Assembly (NCBI GenBank): GCA_022705325.1
Contig: JAKJER010000007.1
Span: 1 to 64,000, forward strand
DNA: 64,000 nucleotides
Reading direction: 5' to 3'
Origin: Planctomycetota bacterium
GTDB lineage: Bacteria > Planctomycetota > Phycisphaerae > SM23-33
The notes beneath the pieces were generated by a model that worked only from the letters and a program-made list of their open reading frames with translations, had not been told where the DNA came from and ran no database searches. The translations under genes were made by a program, and so were the position numbers. This document shows, piece after piece, positions 34,844 through 44,900 of this stretch. Numbering within the stretch: the stretch's first letter is position 1; each line of letters begins with the position of its first letter.

Positions 34844-35812
34844 CTATTTTCGGACCTTCTTTCCGGGCCAGCTCCAGTCAACCAGGTCGTCGGACCAGGC
34901 GATGCCGAGACTGGCGTGACTGTCGAACATGGTTCGTTCGTCTTCGGGCCCGCTGGCGTGGAAGAACATCAGGGCCTTGCCGACGCGCTTGTCGCTCCGC
35001 AGATCCAGCACGAAACCGGCGGTCAGGCGCCCGCGGGCCCAGGGCCAGTCCTTCTGGTCCAGCGTGATCAGGGCGACGTCGCGCCAGGTCTTGAGGTCGT
35101 TCGATCGTTTCACGCCGATGCCGTTGGCCGGCGAGTGGAACAGGACGTATTCGCCCTTGTCCACGATGACGCAGGCGTTCTCGCCCGCGTTGACCCGCCC
35201 GAAGTACGCCCACGTCTTGAGATCATTGGACCAGGAGATCGAGCAGCCGTTCTGCTTGTAGAAGCACCACCACTTGCCCGGGTGGTCCTTGTCGGCCAGC
35301 AGGTAGGCGTCGATCATCCGGCCCATCTTCTCGACCGGAACGCTGGGGCCCTTGACCATGAGGATATCCGGCTTCGACCACGTTTCCAGGTCGCCGCTTC
35401 GCATGGTGAAGATGCGGGCGGAGGCGTTGCCGTACTTCTCGCCGGCTGGGCGGGGGTAGGTCTGGAGGCAGAGGACCCACTGGCCGTCGTGGCGGACGAT
35501 GTTGCCCGGGCTGGAGAAGTTGAGAGAGCGATCTCGGGGGGTGAGGATGCGCGGGGGCGTCCAGCCCTTGAGGTCCTTCGACTTGCTGACGGCGGCATAC
35601 ATCCAGACCCCGCCGTCGCCTTCGTCGCGGACGAGGGTGTAGAACATGTGAAAGACGCCCTCATGGTAGACGACAGCCGGGTCACGATAGGCGGTCCTGG
35701 CGTCGCCGCGGAGCAGGACAGGCGACTCGAGGGCGGCGAGGTCGACGGCCGGCGGTCCGGCCGCAACACCCGCCAGGAGGGCGACTCGCGCGAGAAACAG
35801 GATGCAGTCCAT
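34844..35812 (-). CDS. GH43/GH32-like five-bladed beta-propeller protein
   Basis: 322 residues from ATG 35812, with a signal peptide (ILFLARVALLAGVAAG). Repeated blades resemble glycosidase propellers: YRDPAVVYHEGVFHMFYT (with the candidate catalytic Asp), VSKSKDLKGWTPPRILT, CSISWSNDLKTWAYFG, GVKRSNDLKTWRDV, and HASLGIAWSDDLVDWSWPG. The S.DL..W element recurs at least four times. Specificity (arabinan, xylan, fructan or other) cannot be read, and catalytic acids beyond the first Asp were not assigned. It is convergent with the sialate-esterase-like gene, suggesting polysaccharide use. Confidence 0.75.
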   Translation of the reverse strand: MDCILFLARVALLAGVAAGPPAVDLAALESPVLLRGDARTAYRDPAVVYHEGVFHMFYTLVRDEGDGGVWMYAAVSKSKDLKGWTPPRILTPRDRSLNFSSPGNIVRHDGQWVLCLQTYPRPAGEKYGNASARIFTMRSGDLETWSKPDILMVKGPSVPVEKMGRMIDAYLLADKDHPGKWWCFYKQNGCSISWSNDLKTWAYFGRVNAGENACVIVDKGEYVLFHSPANGIGVKRSNDLKTWRDVALITLDQKDWPWARGRLTAGFVLDLRSDKRVGKALMFFHASGPEDERTMFDSHASLGIAWSDDLVDWSWPGKKVRK

Positions 35813-35883
35813 GGCAGTCCCTTTGTCCGAGTGTGCGATAGGAGTAACGCGGAATGGACCTAGGCGCAAACGAAGAAGAGTGG

Positions 35884-35889
35884 TACAAT
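35884..35889 (+). promoter_or_regulatory. Candidate -10 element of the PEP-CTERM gene
   Basis: TACAAT preceded by TGG, about 70 bases before the start codon. The -35 region at the expected distance (TAGGCG) is poor. The same GTACAAT word precedes hldE (5044) and the Gfo/Idh gene (54382). Confidence 0.4.
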
Positions 35890-35958
35890 CTTCCTCCAGA
35901 GTTGACGGGGTCCTGAGGCCCCGTGGCTTGTAAGTCGAGGAAGACAAAGGAGAATCCC

Positions 35959-37185
35959 ATGCGGACGCAGGTTTCCTGTGCAATGGCAGTCTTGCTCATG
36001 TTCGCTGCCGTCGCCCCGGCGGCGATGATCGGGTATGGCCCCGGCATCGGGAGTGGCCTGGACAGTTCGGGGAGCCGCCTGAACGTGGATGAGTTGTTCA
36101 CGACCTTGCCGGCAGGGCGATACCAGGTTACCCAGTTCGCGGTGAATGCCGGCTCGACCAGCGGGAACGTCACCCCGTTCCTGTCGCGCCTGACGGGGGC
36201 TGACACCTATCAGACCCTATGGGTGGGCCCCGCGTTTACGCCGACCGGCACCGGGGCTCAGGCCGACGCCTATTCCGCCGGCGGTCAGTACATCCGGCTC
36301 TGGACGGCGACCGCCGTCTATGCCGGTTTCGTCCAGAGCAACGCCGTCGTGCGGTACACCGACGACCAGGTAGTCGCCCCGGGCAACACCGATCACGACA
36401 GCAGTTTCACCACGCCCACGGGGGCCGGCCAGACGGTGGGGGGATTCTCCAATGCTAACCTTCCCCGCAACTATGGCTTCGGCATTACGGTTGCCCCGGT
36501 GGTGAATGGGGGCGACCAGATCTACATGGAGCGGTTTGGCGGTTCGGGTGCGAACAACTTGTCGGGCAAGGCGCCTGATGTCCGCCCGGGACAGGAGACG
36601 TGGGTGGCCGGCAGTGCCATTAAGCAGGACGGCTCCAAGAGCACCGGCGGAACCAACTCCGCCTGGCTGCCTTTCGTTCCCCAGGCAGGCACCGTCTACA
36701 GTCTGTCGTTGGATGTGAATCCGGATATTTCCACCTCTAGCGACTGGTTCGCCGTCGGGTTCAGCCAAGGCAACGCTACGGGCAGCTTCCATGACGGCGG
36801 CAACAACGCCGCCGCGTGGATCCTTAACCGGATGGACGATGCCTCTGCCAGCGCCTTTCAGACGTTCATGGGCCCCGTCACCGCCAGCGGCGCCAGCCAC
36901 AACCCCGACCCGGACAAGGTCGGCTGGATCAACCTGGAGGTCCTGCTGGACACCCGGGCGGCCAACTGGACGGTCACGTGGTTGGCCGACGGAGACGTGT
37001 TGCGGGGCCCGGTGGCCTACGGCACCAATCCAACGATTAATTACGTGGGATTCGCGGGCTACGGCAACACGACGGGCATGTTCGACAACTTCGTGCTCCA
37101 GACCGTTCCCGAACCGATGACGCTTACGCTGCTGACGTTGACGGGGGCCGCTCTGGGCGGATACGTCCGTCGACGGCGATCCTGA
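35959..37185 (+). CDS. PEP-CTERM sorting-signal protein
   Basis: 408 residues from ATG 35959 (AAAGGAGAAT upstream). Signal peptide MAVLLMFAAVAPAA. The C terminus has the PEP-CTERM tripartite signal: VPEPMTLTLLTL, a hydrophobic stretch TGAALGGYV, then RRRRS. An exosortase would process it and release or anchor it at the envelope. The body has a concanavalin/laminin-G-like flavour, rich in Gly, Asn and Thr, with DNFVLQ just before the signal (a common prelude). No exosortase gene is in the window. Ligand unknown, but nearby genes suggest carbohydrate. Confidence 0.88.
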   Translation: MRTQVSCAMAVLLMFAAVAPAAMIGYGPGIGSGLDSSGSRLNVDELFTTLPAGRYQVTQFAVNAGSTSGNVTPFLSRLTGADTYQTLWVGPAFTPTGTGAQADAYSAGGQYIRLWTATAVYAGFVQSNAVVRYTDDQVVAPGNTDHDSSFTTPTGAGQTVGGFSNANLPRNYGFGITVAPVVNGGDQIYMERFGGSGANNLSGKAPDVRPGQETWVAGSAIKQDGSKSTGGTNSAWLPFVPQAGTVYSLSLDVNPDISTSSDWFAVGFSQGNATGSFHDGGNNAAAWILNRMDDASASAFQTFMGPVTASGASHNPDPDKVGWINLEVLLDTRAANWTVTWLADGDVLRGPVAYGTNPTINYVGFAGYGNTTGMFDNFVLQTVPEPMTLTLLTLTGAALGGYVRRRRS

Positions 37186-37215
37186 TCCCCTGGCAGAGTC
37201 TCAACAAGCAACAGT

Positions 37216-37245
37216 GCGGGCGGCGCCCATTTCGGGGCCGCCCGC
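37216..37245. terminator. Hairpin between convergent PEP-CTERM and pseudopilin genes
   Basis: GCGGGCGGC / GCCGCCCGC, a 9-base GC stem with a 12-base loop, located about 30 bases after the PEP-CTERM stop and 54 bases beyond the convergent stop. No T-tract on either side. Confidence 0.5.
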
Positions 37246-37298
37246 GGCATTTGCCGCCAGTGTCGGTTCGGGCACGTCCTTCATGCGAATGACCGCCT

Positions 37299-38075
37299 TC
37301 AGGGGATCTCGCGTTCGGACGGCTGGTGCAGCTTGGACCACATGAGCGTCCACAGCCGCCCCAGGGGGACGTGGTCGGCGTGGCCGTCCAGGAAGGCAAC
37401 GTTGACGGCCATGTCGTGCCGGTCGAAGCAGAAACGGCACATCTGGAATTTCTCGTTGGGGTCGGTGATGCTGCCGTCCAACACGGGCGGGACGATGTCA
37501 TCCCACCAGGGCCAGCCGTCGACCCAGTTGGAATCGGCGTAGCTGGGCGTCAGGCCGGGATACCCCACGTCGCCGATGCCTTTCCACCAGGCATCGGGGA
37601 AGGGGCGGTTACTGCAGCAGGGGTAGGCCCGTCCACCGGCATTGCTGTTGGTGGACGCATCGGTAGGATTGTAGATCCACCCGTTGACTCCATAGCTGCC
37701 CCTGCGCGACCACGCCTGCCAGGCGTTTCGGCTCCCGCCCCGCGCCGAGGCGGTGGGGTAGAAGGGCTTGGCGGCGTCCGGGCAGAGGCGGATCTCGTGG
37801 ATGTTATGGTACTTCTCCAGGAAGGCCATGTAGATGATGCCGCCATTGTACGGGAAGAATTCGCCGCGCGAGTTGACCGTGTATGCGCTATGGGCCCGGT
37901 TGAGTTGGGAGAGGTTCGACCGGCAGACGGAGTCCCGGGCCAACGCGCGGGCCCGCTGAAGGGACGGCGTCAGCAGGGCCAGCAGCAGCGTCAGGATCGA
38001 CACCACCACCAGCAACTCGACCAGTGAGAACCCGCGCCGGCGGGCAGCGGTCGTGAACGTGGCGGCTGATATCAT
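37299..38075 (-). CDS. Pseudopilin-like protein (H-x9-DG type)
   Basis: 258 residues. Prepilin leader AARRRG then FSLVELLVVVSILTLLLALLTPSLQRAR, with cleavage expected after the Gly. The C-terminal region has NVAFLDGHADHVPLGRLWTLMW, similar to the DUF1559-type DG box in planctomycete pseudopilins. Several Cys (VCRSN, RLCPDAA, YPCCSN, MCRFCF) suggest disulphides. It stands alone, convergent with the PEP-CTERM gene and divergent from rsmE's 3' side, without secretion machinery nearby. Confidence 0.85.
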   Translation of the reverse strand: MISAATFTTAARRRGFSLVELLVVVSILTLLLALLTPSLQRARALARDSVCRSNLSQLNRAHSAYTVNSRGEFFPYNGGIIYMAFLEKYHNIHEIRLCPDAAKPFYPTASARGGSRNAWQAWSRRGSYGVNGWIYNPTDASTNSNAGGRAYPCCSNRPFPDAWWKGIGDVGYPGLTPSYADSNWVDGWPWWDDIVPPVLDGSITDPNEKFQMCRFCFDRHDMAVNVAFLDGHADHVPLGRLWTLMWSKLHQPSEREIP

Positions 38076-38223
38076 CGAATCTTCCGATCAGCAGGCCGGC
38101 AGCCTACAGACCTGAACGTCGCCCCTGCCGGCATCTCTGCCAGAGCATTATGCCTCAGGTCCGGCCGTCGGTCAAACCGTGCTTCGGCAACGCCCATGCC
38201 CGGCCGCCCGCTGGAACGCAGCC

Positions 38224-38955
38224 CTATTCGCACAGGGCCCGGCAGGCCGCCAACAGGGCGACGGCGGCCGTCTCGATCCTCAGCGTGGTGCTGCCCGTGC
38301 GGACGGACAGGAAAGCCGCCTCGCGCAGCAGATGGCGCTCGGCGTCGGTCAGCCCGCCCTCTGGTCCCACCAGCAGGGCGACGTCGCGCTCCTGGCGCCG
38401 CGTCAGGGCCTGGGCCGGCGTGAGGCACGGCTCGGATAGATCACCGACCAGGCATAGCCAGCCGGCTGAGGACGCGGCGCATGCGAAATCGTGCGCGCTC
38501 ACGGGCGGCAGGAGGTCCGGCAGCATGTCCAGGCCGCACTGCTTGGCTGCCGATACGCAATGCCCCAGCCATCGCTGTCGCTTGTGGTCGGACAACTCGT
38601 CCTCGCCGGCCACGCTCCGTTCGAACACCACCGGGCGCAGCGACGCCGCCGCCAGTTCGGTGGTTTTCTCCAGCAGCCAGTCCAGCCGCTTGCCCTTTGG
38701 CACGGCAAAGCCCAGGTGCAGACGCGGCAGAAGGGGTTGGGCGGCGGGCAGCCGCTCGACGATCTCGACGGTTGCCTCCGAGCGGCGGACGTGAGCGATC
38801 CGGCCCTGGGCCCGGCCGCCCCGCCCGTCGAACAGTTCCACCGGCGCGCCCGCCCGCAGGCGGAGCACGTGGGTGGCATGATGGGCCTCCGCCTGGCCGA
38901 GTTCGACCAGGCAGCCCTCGAGCGATTCGACATACAGGCGGGTTTCCGTGGACAT
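38224..38955 (-). CDS. rsmE: 16S rRNA (uracil-1498-N3)-methyltransferase RsmE
   Basis: 243 residues, normal length for this SPOUT-class methyltransferase. An N-terminal PUA-like domain (HHATHVLRLRAGAPVELFDG) is followed by the KTTELAAASLRP block, LLVGPEGGLTDAE and the final LRIETAAVALLA knot motif. It starts 35 bases after the stop of the 2473-residue protein gene on the same strand, so it is probably the last gene of that operon. Confidence 0.93.
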   Translation of the reverse strand: MSTETRLYVESLEGCLVELGQAEAHHATHVLRLRAGAPVELFDGRGGRAQGRIAHVRRSEATVEIVERLPAAQPLLPRLHLGFAVPKGKRLDWLLEKTTELAAASLRPVVFERSVAGEDELSDHKRQRWLGHCVSAAKQCGLDMLPDLLPPVSAHDFACAASSAGWLCLVGDLSEPCLTPAQALTRRQERDVALLVGPEGGLTDAERHLLREAAFLSVRTGSTTLRIETAAVALLAACRALCE

Positions 38956-38990
38956 ATCTCTCGACTCGGCGGCCGATGCTGGGTGGTCAA

Positions 38991-41900
38991 TCAGGCGGCG
39001 TGCCTCACATGCCGCCAGATGTATCGGCTGAGGTAGACCAGGACGATCAGGGCCAGGATGGCAGCCGTAGCGTAGGCCGACCGCACGAGGTCGTCGCGGA
39101 TGGCGTAGAGCACCAGCGACGCATCGCCCGAGGGGTGGACGAAGTCCTGGCGGGCCTGTCCCTGCGGCAGCTCGAGCGAAAGCGAATAGCGCGCGTGGGG
39201 CACATAGACCTGAGCCGCTCGTTCGCCTCGCGGTTGGAAGGGGTCAGGGGGAGGCGGCGGGGTCGCCTTGGCGCCGCCGGGCTTGGGCTGCTCCGCCTGG
39301 GGCATCTGATCCCCCCGGCCCGGTTGGGGCTGGGCCGCCTGGCCCTGCTGGGGCGTCGGCTGGTTGTAGAAGCGGTTGAGGCGATTGGGGCCGCTGAGTT
39401 GATCGATCTGTTGGCGGACCTCTTCCTGTCGCTTGGCGAGCTGGCGGTTCTTTTCGCCTTCCAGTTCGCGGAGGATGTCGCCCTTCTGCGTGCTTTCGTC
39501 CTCGACCAGCAGGTCGCCAGGCCGGACGGTCCGTGCGGGCTGGGTGGCGGTGGACTTCTGAAGCGAGTCGATCTCCTTCTCGAGGTTCTCCTGCTGGGCG
39601 CGGGCGGCGCCGGTGACGAAGTTGGGCAGGGTGTTGAGGGCCTGGTTGCGCTGCATCTCGCTGACGCCGGGATTCTGCCCGCTGGTGTTCAAGAAGCTCG
39701 TTACGTCACCCTTCTGACGCTCGCTCTGGTCCTGCTGGTCCTGATCCCATTGGCCCAGCAGGCCGTACTGGCTGTTGGCCTGGTCGGCCAGCTTCTTGCT
39801 CAGGTTCTCGTAGGTCGATCCGCTGATGCGGTAGCGGTTGCCCTTGAGGTAGTTCTCGGCCTGGCGGATTTCCTCGGTGACCTGTGCGTTGAAGGCCATC
39901 CAGTTCTTCTCGGCGATCTTGCGGCTGCGGGAGGAAACGGCGGACTCCGCGTAGCCCTGCCGCAGGCGCTGAAGCTGGTCCAGGCGCGCGTCGATGGCCA
40001 GGCTCATCAGTTCGGCCTGCTCGGAGGCGGGCGTCATGTTTCCGCCCCGCTGGACGTAGGTGTAGCCGCTGGGCAACAGCAGGGACCAGGTGGTGCGGAT
40101 GACGGGGATGGGGCGGGGCTTGCTGCTGTTGTGGGGGTCTTCGGCGGTGACCAGCAGCACCGGGGGCTGGATGCGGGTGACGGCGCCGAGCGTGGGCACG
40201 CCGCGCCCGGCGAAGTACAGGCGGACCTCGTAGGGCAGGCCTCCGGGGGACGTCTTGACCAGAGGCACCAGGACGTCGCCGCTGGAGGAGTCGGCTGGTT
40301 GGACCGGCCGAACCGGCTGGCCCGCCACCTCCGCCGACCACAAGGGCAGGCTGACGACCTGCCCCCGGGGCGTCCGAGCCATCAGACGCACCCGGAGGAA
40401 CTGCTCGCTGCGGTTCTGCAACTCCAGCCGGGCCTCGTGACGCAGGTGTCCGCTCCGGTCGATCACCGTCGTCATCGCCAGCAGGTCGATCACCACCTGG
40501 ATGCGGCTGGCCGCCTTGGCGGGAATGAGCTTGAGCTTCATCGACCAGTCGGACCGCAGGGACTTCATGACGTACTGCAGCGATTGGCGGACCTGGGAGC
40601 TGAGCAGCTTGAGCTGCTCGTCTGCGGGCAGTTCGCTGAGCCGGTTGTGCTCCGCCAGCGTCAGTTCGTGCGACGAGAAGTTCTGCACCGCGACGATGGC
40701 CGTGTAGCCGGCGGAAGAGTCGGTCACGACGGTAGGAATCTCCAGCGAGGTGGTTTCGGCGTCGACGGGCAGGGAGAAGTTCACCATCACGTCCAACTCG
40801 CTGATCACTTCGTTGAGCAGCGAGACGGTCCAGGTGCAGCGGTCCTTGTCGACGGTCCGGCTGACGCTTCGCAGGGCGTTGGACGTGACGGTGACCAGCG
40901 GGGCGTAGCGAGCGGGCAGAGAGAACCGCACGCGGTCGACGGGCGAGCCTTCGATGGTATACCGCAGGCGGTAGGCGTAGGCGGCTTCGGTGTGCGAGAG
41001 GCTCAGGCCCGCGAACACCTCCGCCCGCACCTTGGTCTCCTGGCGGGCCACCTGCAGGGCCAGTGAGATCTTCGGCGTTTCGTACTGGTAGGCGAAGCGG
41101 ACGGCCTCGACTTGTCCTTCCTCCAGCCAGTCGGAGGCGGCATTGGGCACGATGGGTTTGAGGTTCTCGCTGGCGATGGTGTGAGCGGTCAGCGACGACT
41201 GCACCTGGACGGCCAGCCGGCCCCGCTGCTCGATGGGCTTGCCCGACTCCTCCAGGGCGGTCAGGTGGGGCACGTCGAGGCGGTCGAGCTTGTCGAACCG
41301 CCGCACCAGCACGAGGGCGACGTCGGTGCGATCGACGCCCTCCCGGAAGTTGACCTGGAGGCGGCGCCCCTCGGGGGCGGGCTGGACATAGTGGTCTTCG
41401 ACGGCCGGGCCGACGGCGCTGAGCAATTCGTAACCGTCGGGCAGAGAGAAGCGGGCCGAAAAGATCTGGCCCTGAGGGCTGGAGAGGCGGGCCTGGACCA
41501 GGAGCTGGACCTGGCGGGTTCCAACGCGGACCAACTGGTCCAGGCGGACGACCGGTTGGACGCTCTGCCGGGCGACCTGCACCTGAAGGCTGAAGGGGCG
41601 ATAGGGCCAGTAGTACTGGGCGACCATCTGCGTCAGCCCGGCGGCGGTCAGCGGGGAGAAGTTGGCGGTGCTGCTTTTCCGCCCGCCCATGACCTGGGGG
41701 ACCTTCACGCTCATCCCGCCGGCGGCGTGCAGCGTGACCGTGCCGCTCTCTCTCGCGACGTCGCCCGCCTGCACCAGCGGCAGGGCGACGGGCTTGTCCA
41801 GCGGGGGCAGATCGCCCATCCACCGGGCGGTCAACTCGTACTTGCGGACGGCTGGGCGGTGAAGCCGTGCCTCGATGAGATCGAACTGCTGGCCGTCAAT

Positions 41901-44900
41901 GTTCTGACGCCCGACCGAGCGGTAGTCGCGAAGGTTGGCGCCGGCCAGGTCCGTCAGCGTCGTGCCGTGGGGGACCAGGAGCGTGAACCGATCGTAGTCG
42001 GCGGCGGAGAAGGTGAAGGTGAACTTGCTCACCCCGACCTGTGCCCAGTGGAAGAAGTAGACGTCGTGGCTGCCGGTGGCGGCGAGGGTGCGGTCGGCGG
42101 TGCCTCCGCCGGCCTTGGGAGCCCAGGTGAGCGAGAGGCGGCGGTTGCGCCCCAGGCCGAAGGTCCATTCCACGCCGTTGTTGACCTTGCGACGGTCCAG
42201 CCCCCCCTCGATGCCGTGCGCGTCAAGAACCATATCTTCCTGGCCCAGCAGAACGGTCATGACCCCCCCGGGCAACGGGGGCAGAGTCAGCGTGATGCTG
42301 CCGCGCCGCCCCACGTACTTGGGCGTGGCCGCTCCCACCAGCTTGAGCGTGCCCGTTCGACCGCCCTCGAGCGTGAGGATCATGCCCTTGGGCCCGACCT
42401 GGAGCGCCGCCGGCTTGCCGTCGAAGGTGGCCTCGGTCACCGCCAGGCCCGACAGCGGCATGGGCAGCGTCACGTACGACGAACCGTACGTCTGCACCTG
42501 CGCCGTCAGGACGATCGCCATCTCCCGCTCGCTGACCGTTGCCGCGTAGCGAACGTCGGCCAGGGCGATCCCGCCCGCCGGCGCGGGCATGTCCAGCGGC
42601 TCGTCGGGATGGACCCGGTTCCACAACTGCACGAACCGCGCGTACGGCACAATGACCTTGTCGGCCTGTTCGGCCTTGGATACGTCGCCCTCGTAGGGAA
42701 CGATGACCGGCTGGGTCGCCGCCTGGAGGAGTTGGGCCTCGCGGCGGATGGCCTGCTGGATTTCCGGGTCCATGCGCGGGCTGGGCGTCTTGGGGTCAGC
42801 CGCCCGCGCGGCGCTGAAGGTCAGAGCGAGCATCGCGGCCAGCAACAGGCCAGCCGCCGCAGCGGCAGGGCGAGGCGACGCCGCCGGGCGCCACACGCGC
42901 CGCGCCAGGCCCATCACCACGTACAACGGGATCAGCAGCAGCGCGCCGTAGAAGGCCCCGTTGAGCAGGTAGACCAGCATGGGCACAGCCGTCGGCCAGC
43001 CCACCGGCACCCACAGGGCCAGCAGGCTGCTCAGCAGCAGCGAGAGGAAGATGAGGTTGAAGCGGACCCACAGGCGGCTGCGGCGAAGGATCAGGCCCCA
43101 GATCAGCATGATGGCCGTGCCCAGTCCAAGCCAGGTCAAATCCTCGGTGGGGCTGGACAGTCCGACCGACAGGTCGGCCGGGCCCAGCGAGTCGGTGAAC
43201 AAGGCGGGTCCGCCCTCGGGCGTGGGCACCAGGTCCACCGGCAGGGTGTGCCAGCCTTCGACCATGGTGTCAATGTTCAGTTCGTCCTTGCCTACGGGCT
43301 TCCTGCCGGGGCCGGGCGGCGGCTGGATGCCCGGCTTGGGCGCCGCCTCTTCCGCCGTGGTCTGAGGGACTTTCGCCTTGTCTTCCTTGTTCAGGATGCC
43401 CTCGTCCTCTCCCGCGGCGCGGTGGGTTCGCCTCCCCCCGACCGTGCTTACGTCCGGAGCGACCTGGTCCTGTAGTGCGTCCAGGTAGGCGGTCTTCGCG
43501 GAGGCCACCTCAAGGGTCTGGGCCAGCGTGACAAACGCCGGGTCCGGCCGCTCGATGTAGATCAGGTGTCCGCGCTGTTTCTGCTTGACCACGCGCAGGC
43601 CGGGCGGGGGAATAACCTTCCACTGGAGGAAGTTGATCTTGACCTCTCGTCCGCCTCGCCCGTCGCGGTCTCGCAGGGACAGCCCGCCCAGCCGGACCAT
43701 GCCTTCCTCGGTCTTGGGCGGGACGCAGAAGTAGACCACGCGGACCGGCAGAGGGGTGTCGCTGCGGGGGAGCGTGAGCAGGAAGTTGCCCGCATCGTCT
43801 CGCTTGGGTTTGACCGTCTCGCCGGCGATGGACGTGGACCAGAGCTGGGCATCCGGAGGCAAGCGAAGCGTAATGAACTGAAGGGCCGCATTGGCGATGT
43901 GGAAGACAGCCTCGGTCCGCTGGGCGCCGTCGGCGCCGAGATAGGTGGTGAACTCCGCCTTGGCTGCCACGGCCGGGGGGATCGCATACGGGTTGTGCTT
44001 CTGGGTCTGGAGGTGGACGCAGGCGGAGGCGCCCCGAGCGGTGGTGGGGGCCTCCAGCCGCATGGCCGCCAGCAGGCGGGTGGGCGTAACCGGCAGGGCG
44101 GGCAGGTCGACGGTGTCGATCTCGCCGGCGCACTTGCCGCTGACGGTGACGGCCAATTCCTCGCTCGCCTCGACCGCGAGCACTTCGGAGGACTGGGCGG
44201 CGTACGGGCGGACCAGTGGCACATCGAACGCCGGCCCCGGCAGAGCCCGCTCGTAAGCGGCCCGCACCTGCACCGCCCCGAAGACGTGGGCATCCAGGTC
44301 GAGCTGCCAGAGGTCGTAGCCCGCGGGCACGGGAAGCGACGGCTTGTCCACGATCCGCCGCCCGCTGAGACGCTGGCCCGGCACGCTGAGGTCGATCTGC
44401 GGGCCCAGCGACTTGTCCGCCAGCACGTGCAGCGTCTGGGTGCGGGCCTGGGAGACATCGTAGGTGATCGTCCACGTTCCGGCCAGGCTGGTCGGGCGGA
44501 CGTTCACCAGCCCGACGGCCTGGGCCGTCATGCGGGGCAGACGGCGCTGGACCTTGAGTTCCAGGTGGCCGTCCACCGGCTGGTCGTAGGTGTAGGCGGT
44601 CTGCACGGTCGCCCCGAGCCCCAGCGAGGCCATCCGTCCCACGTTGACCGCCTTGAGGGCGGGCGGGGCCTTGGCCACGTCGGCGTCCAGGTCTTGCGCC
44701 CCGGCCGGCCCGGCGGACTCGTCCTGCGTGGTGACGGCCACCACCCCCGAGACGCTGTCCAGCAGCGGGTGGATCAACCCCACCGCGAGCTGCTCGACCT
44801 GGCTCTTGTCGTCAAACTCCCACGGCGCGACCGCGCGAAGCGTCAGGAGCACCTCGGCCGATGCCTCGCTCGGGATGGGCCGAGCCAGCTCGATCGTCAG

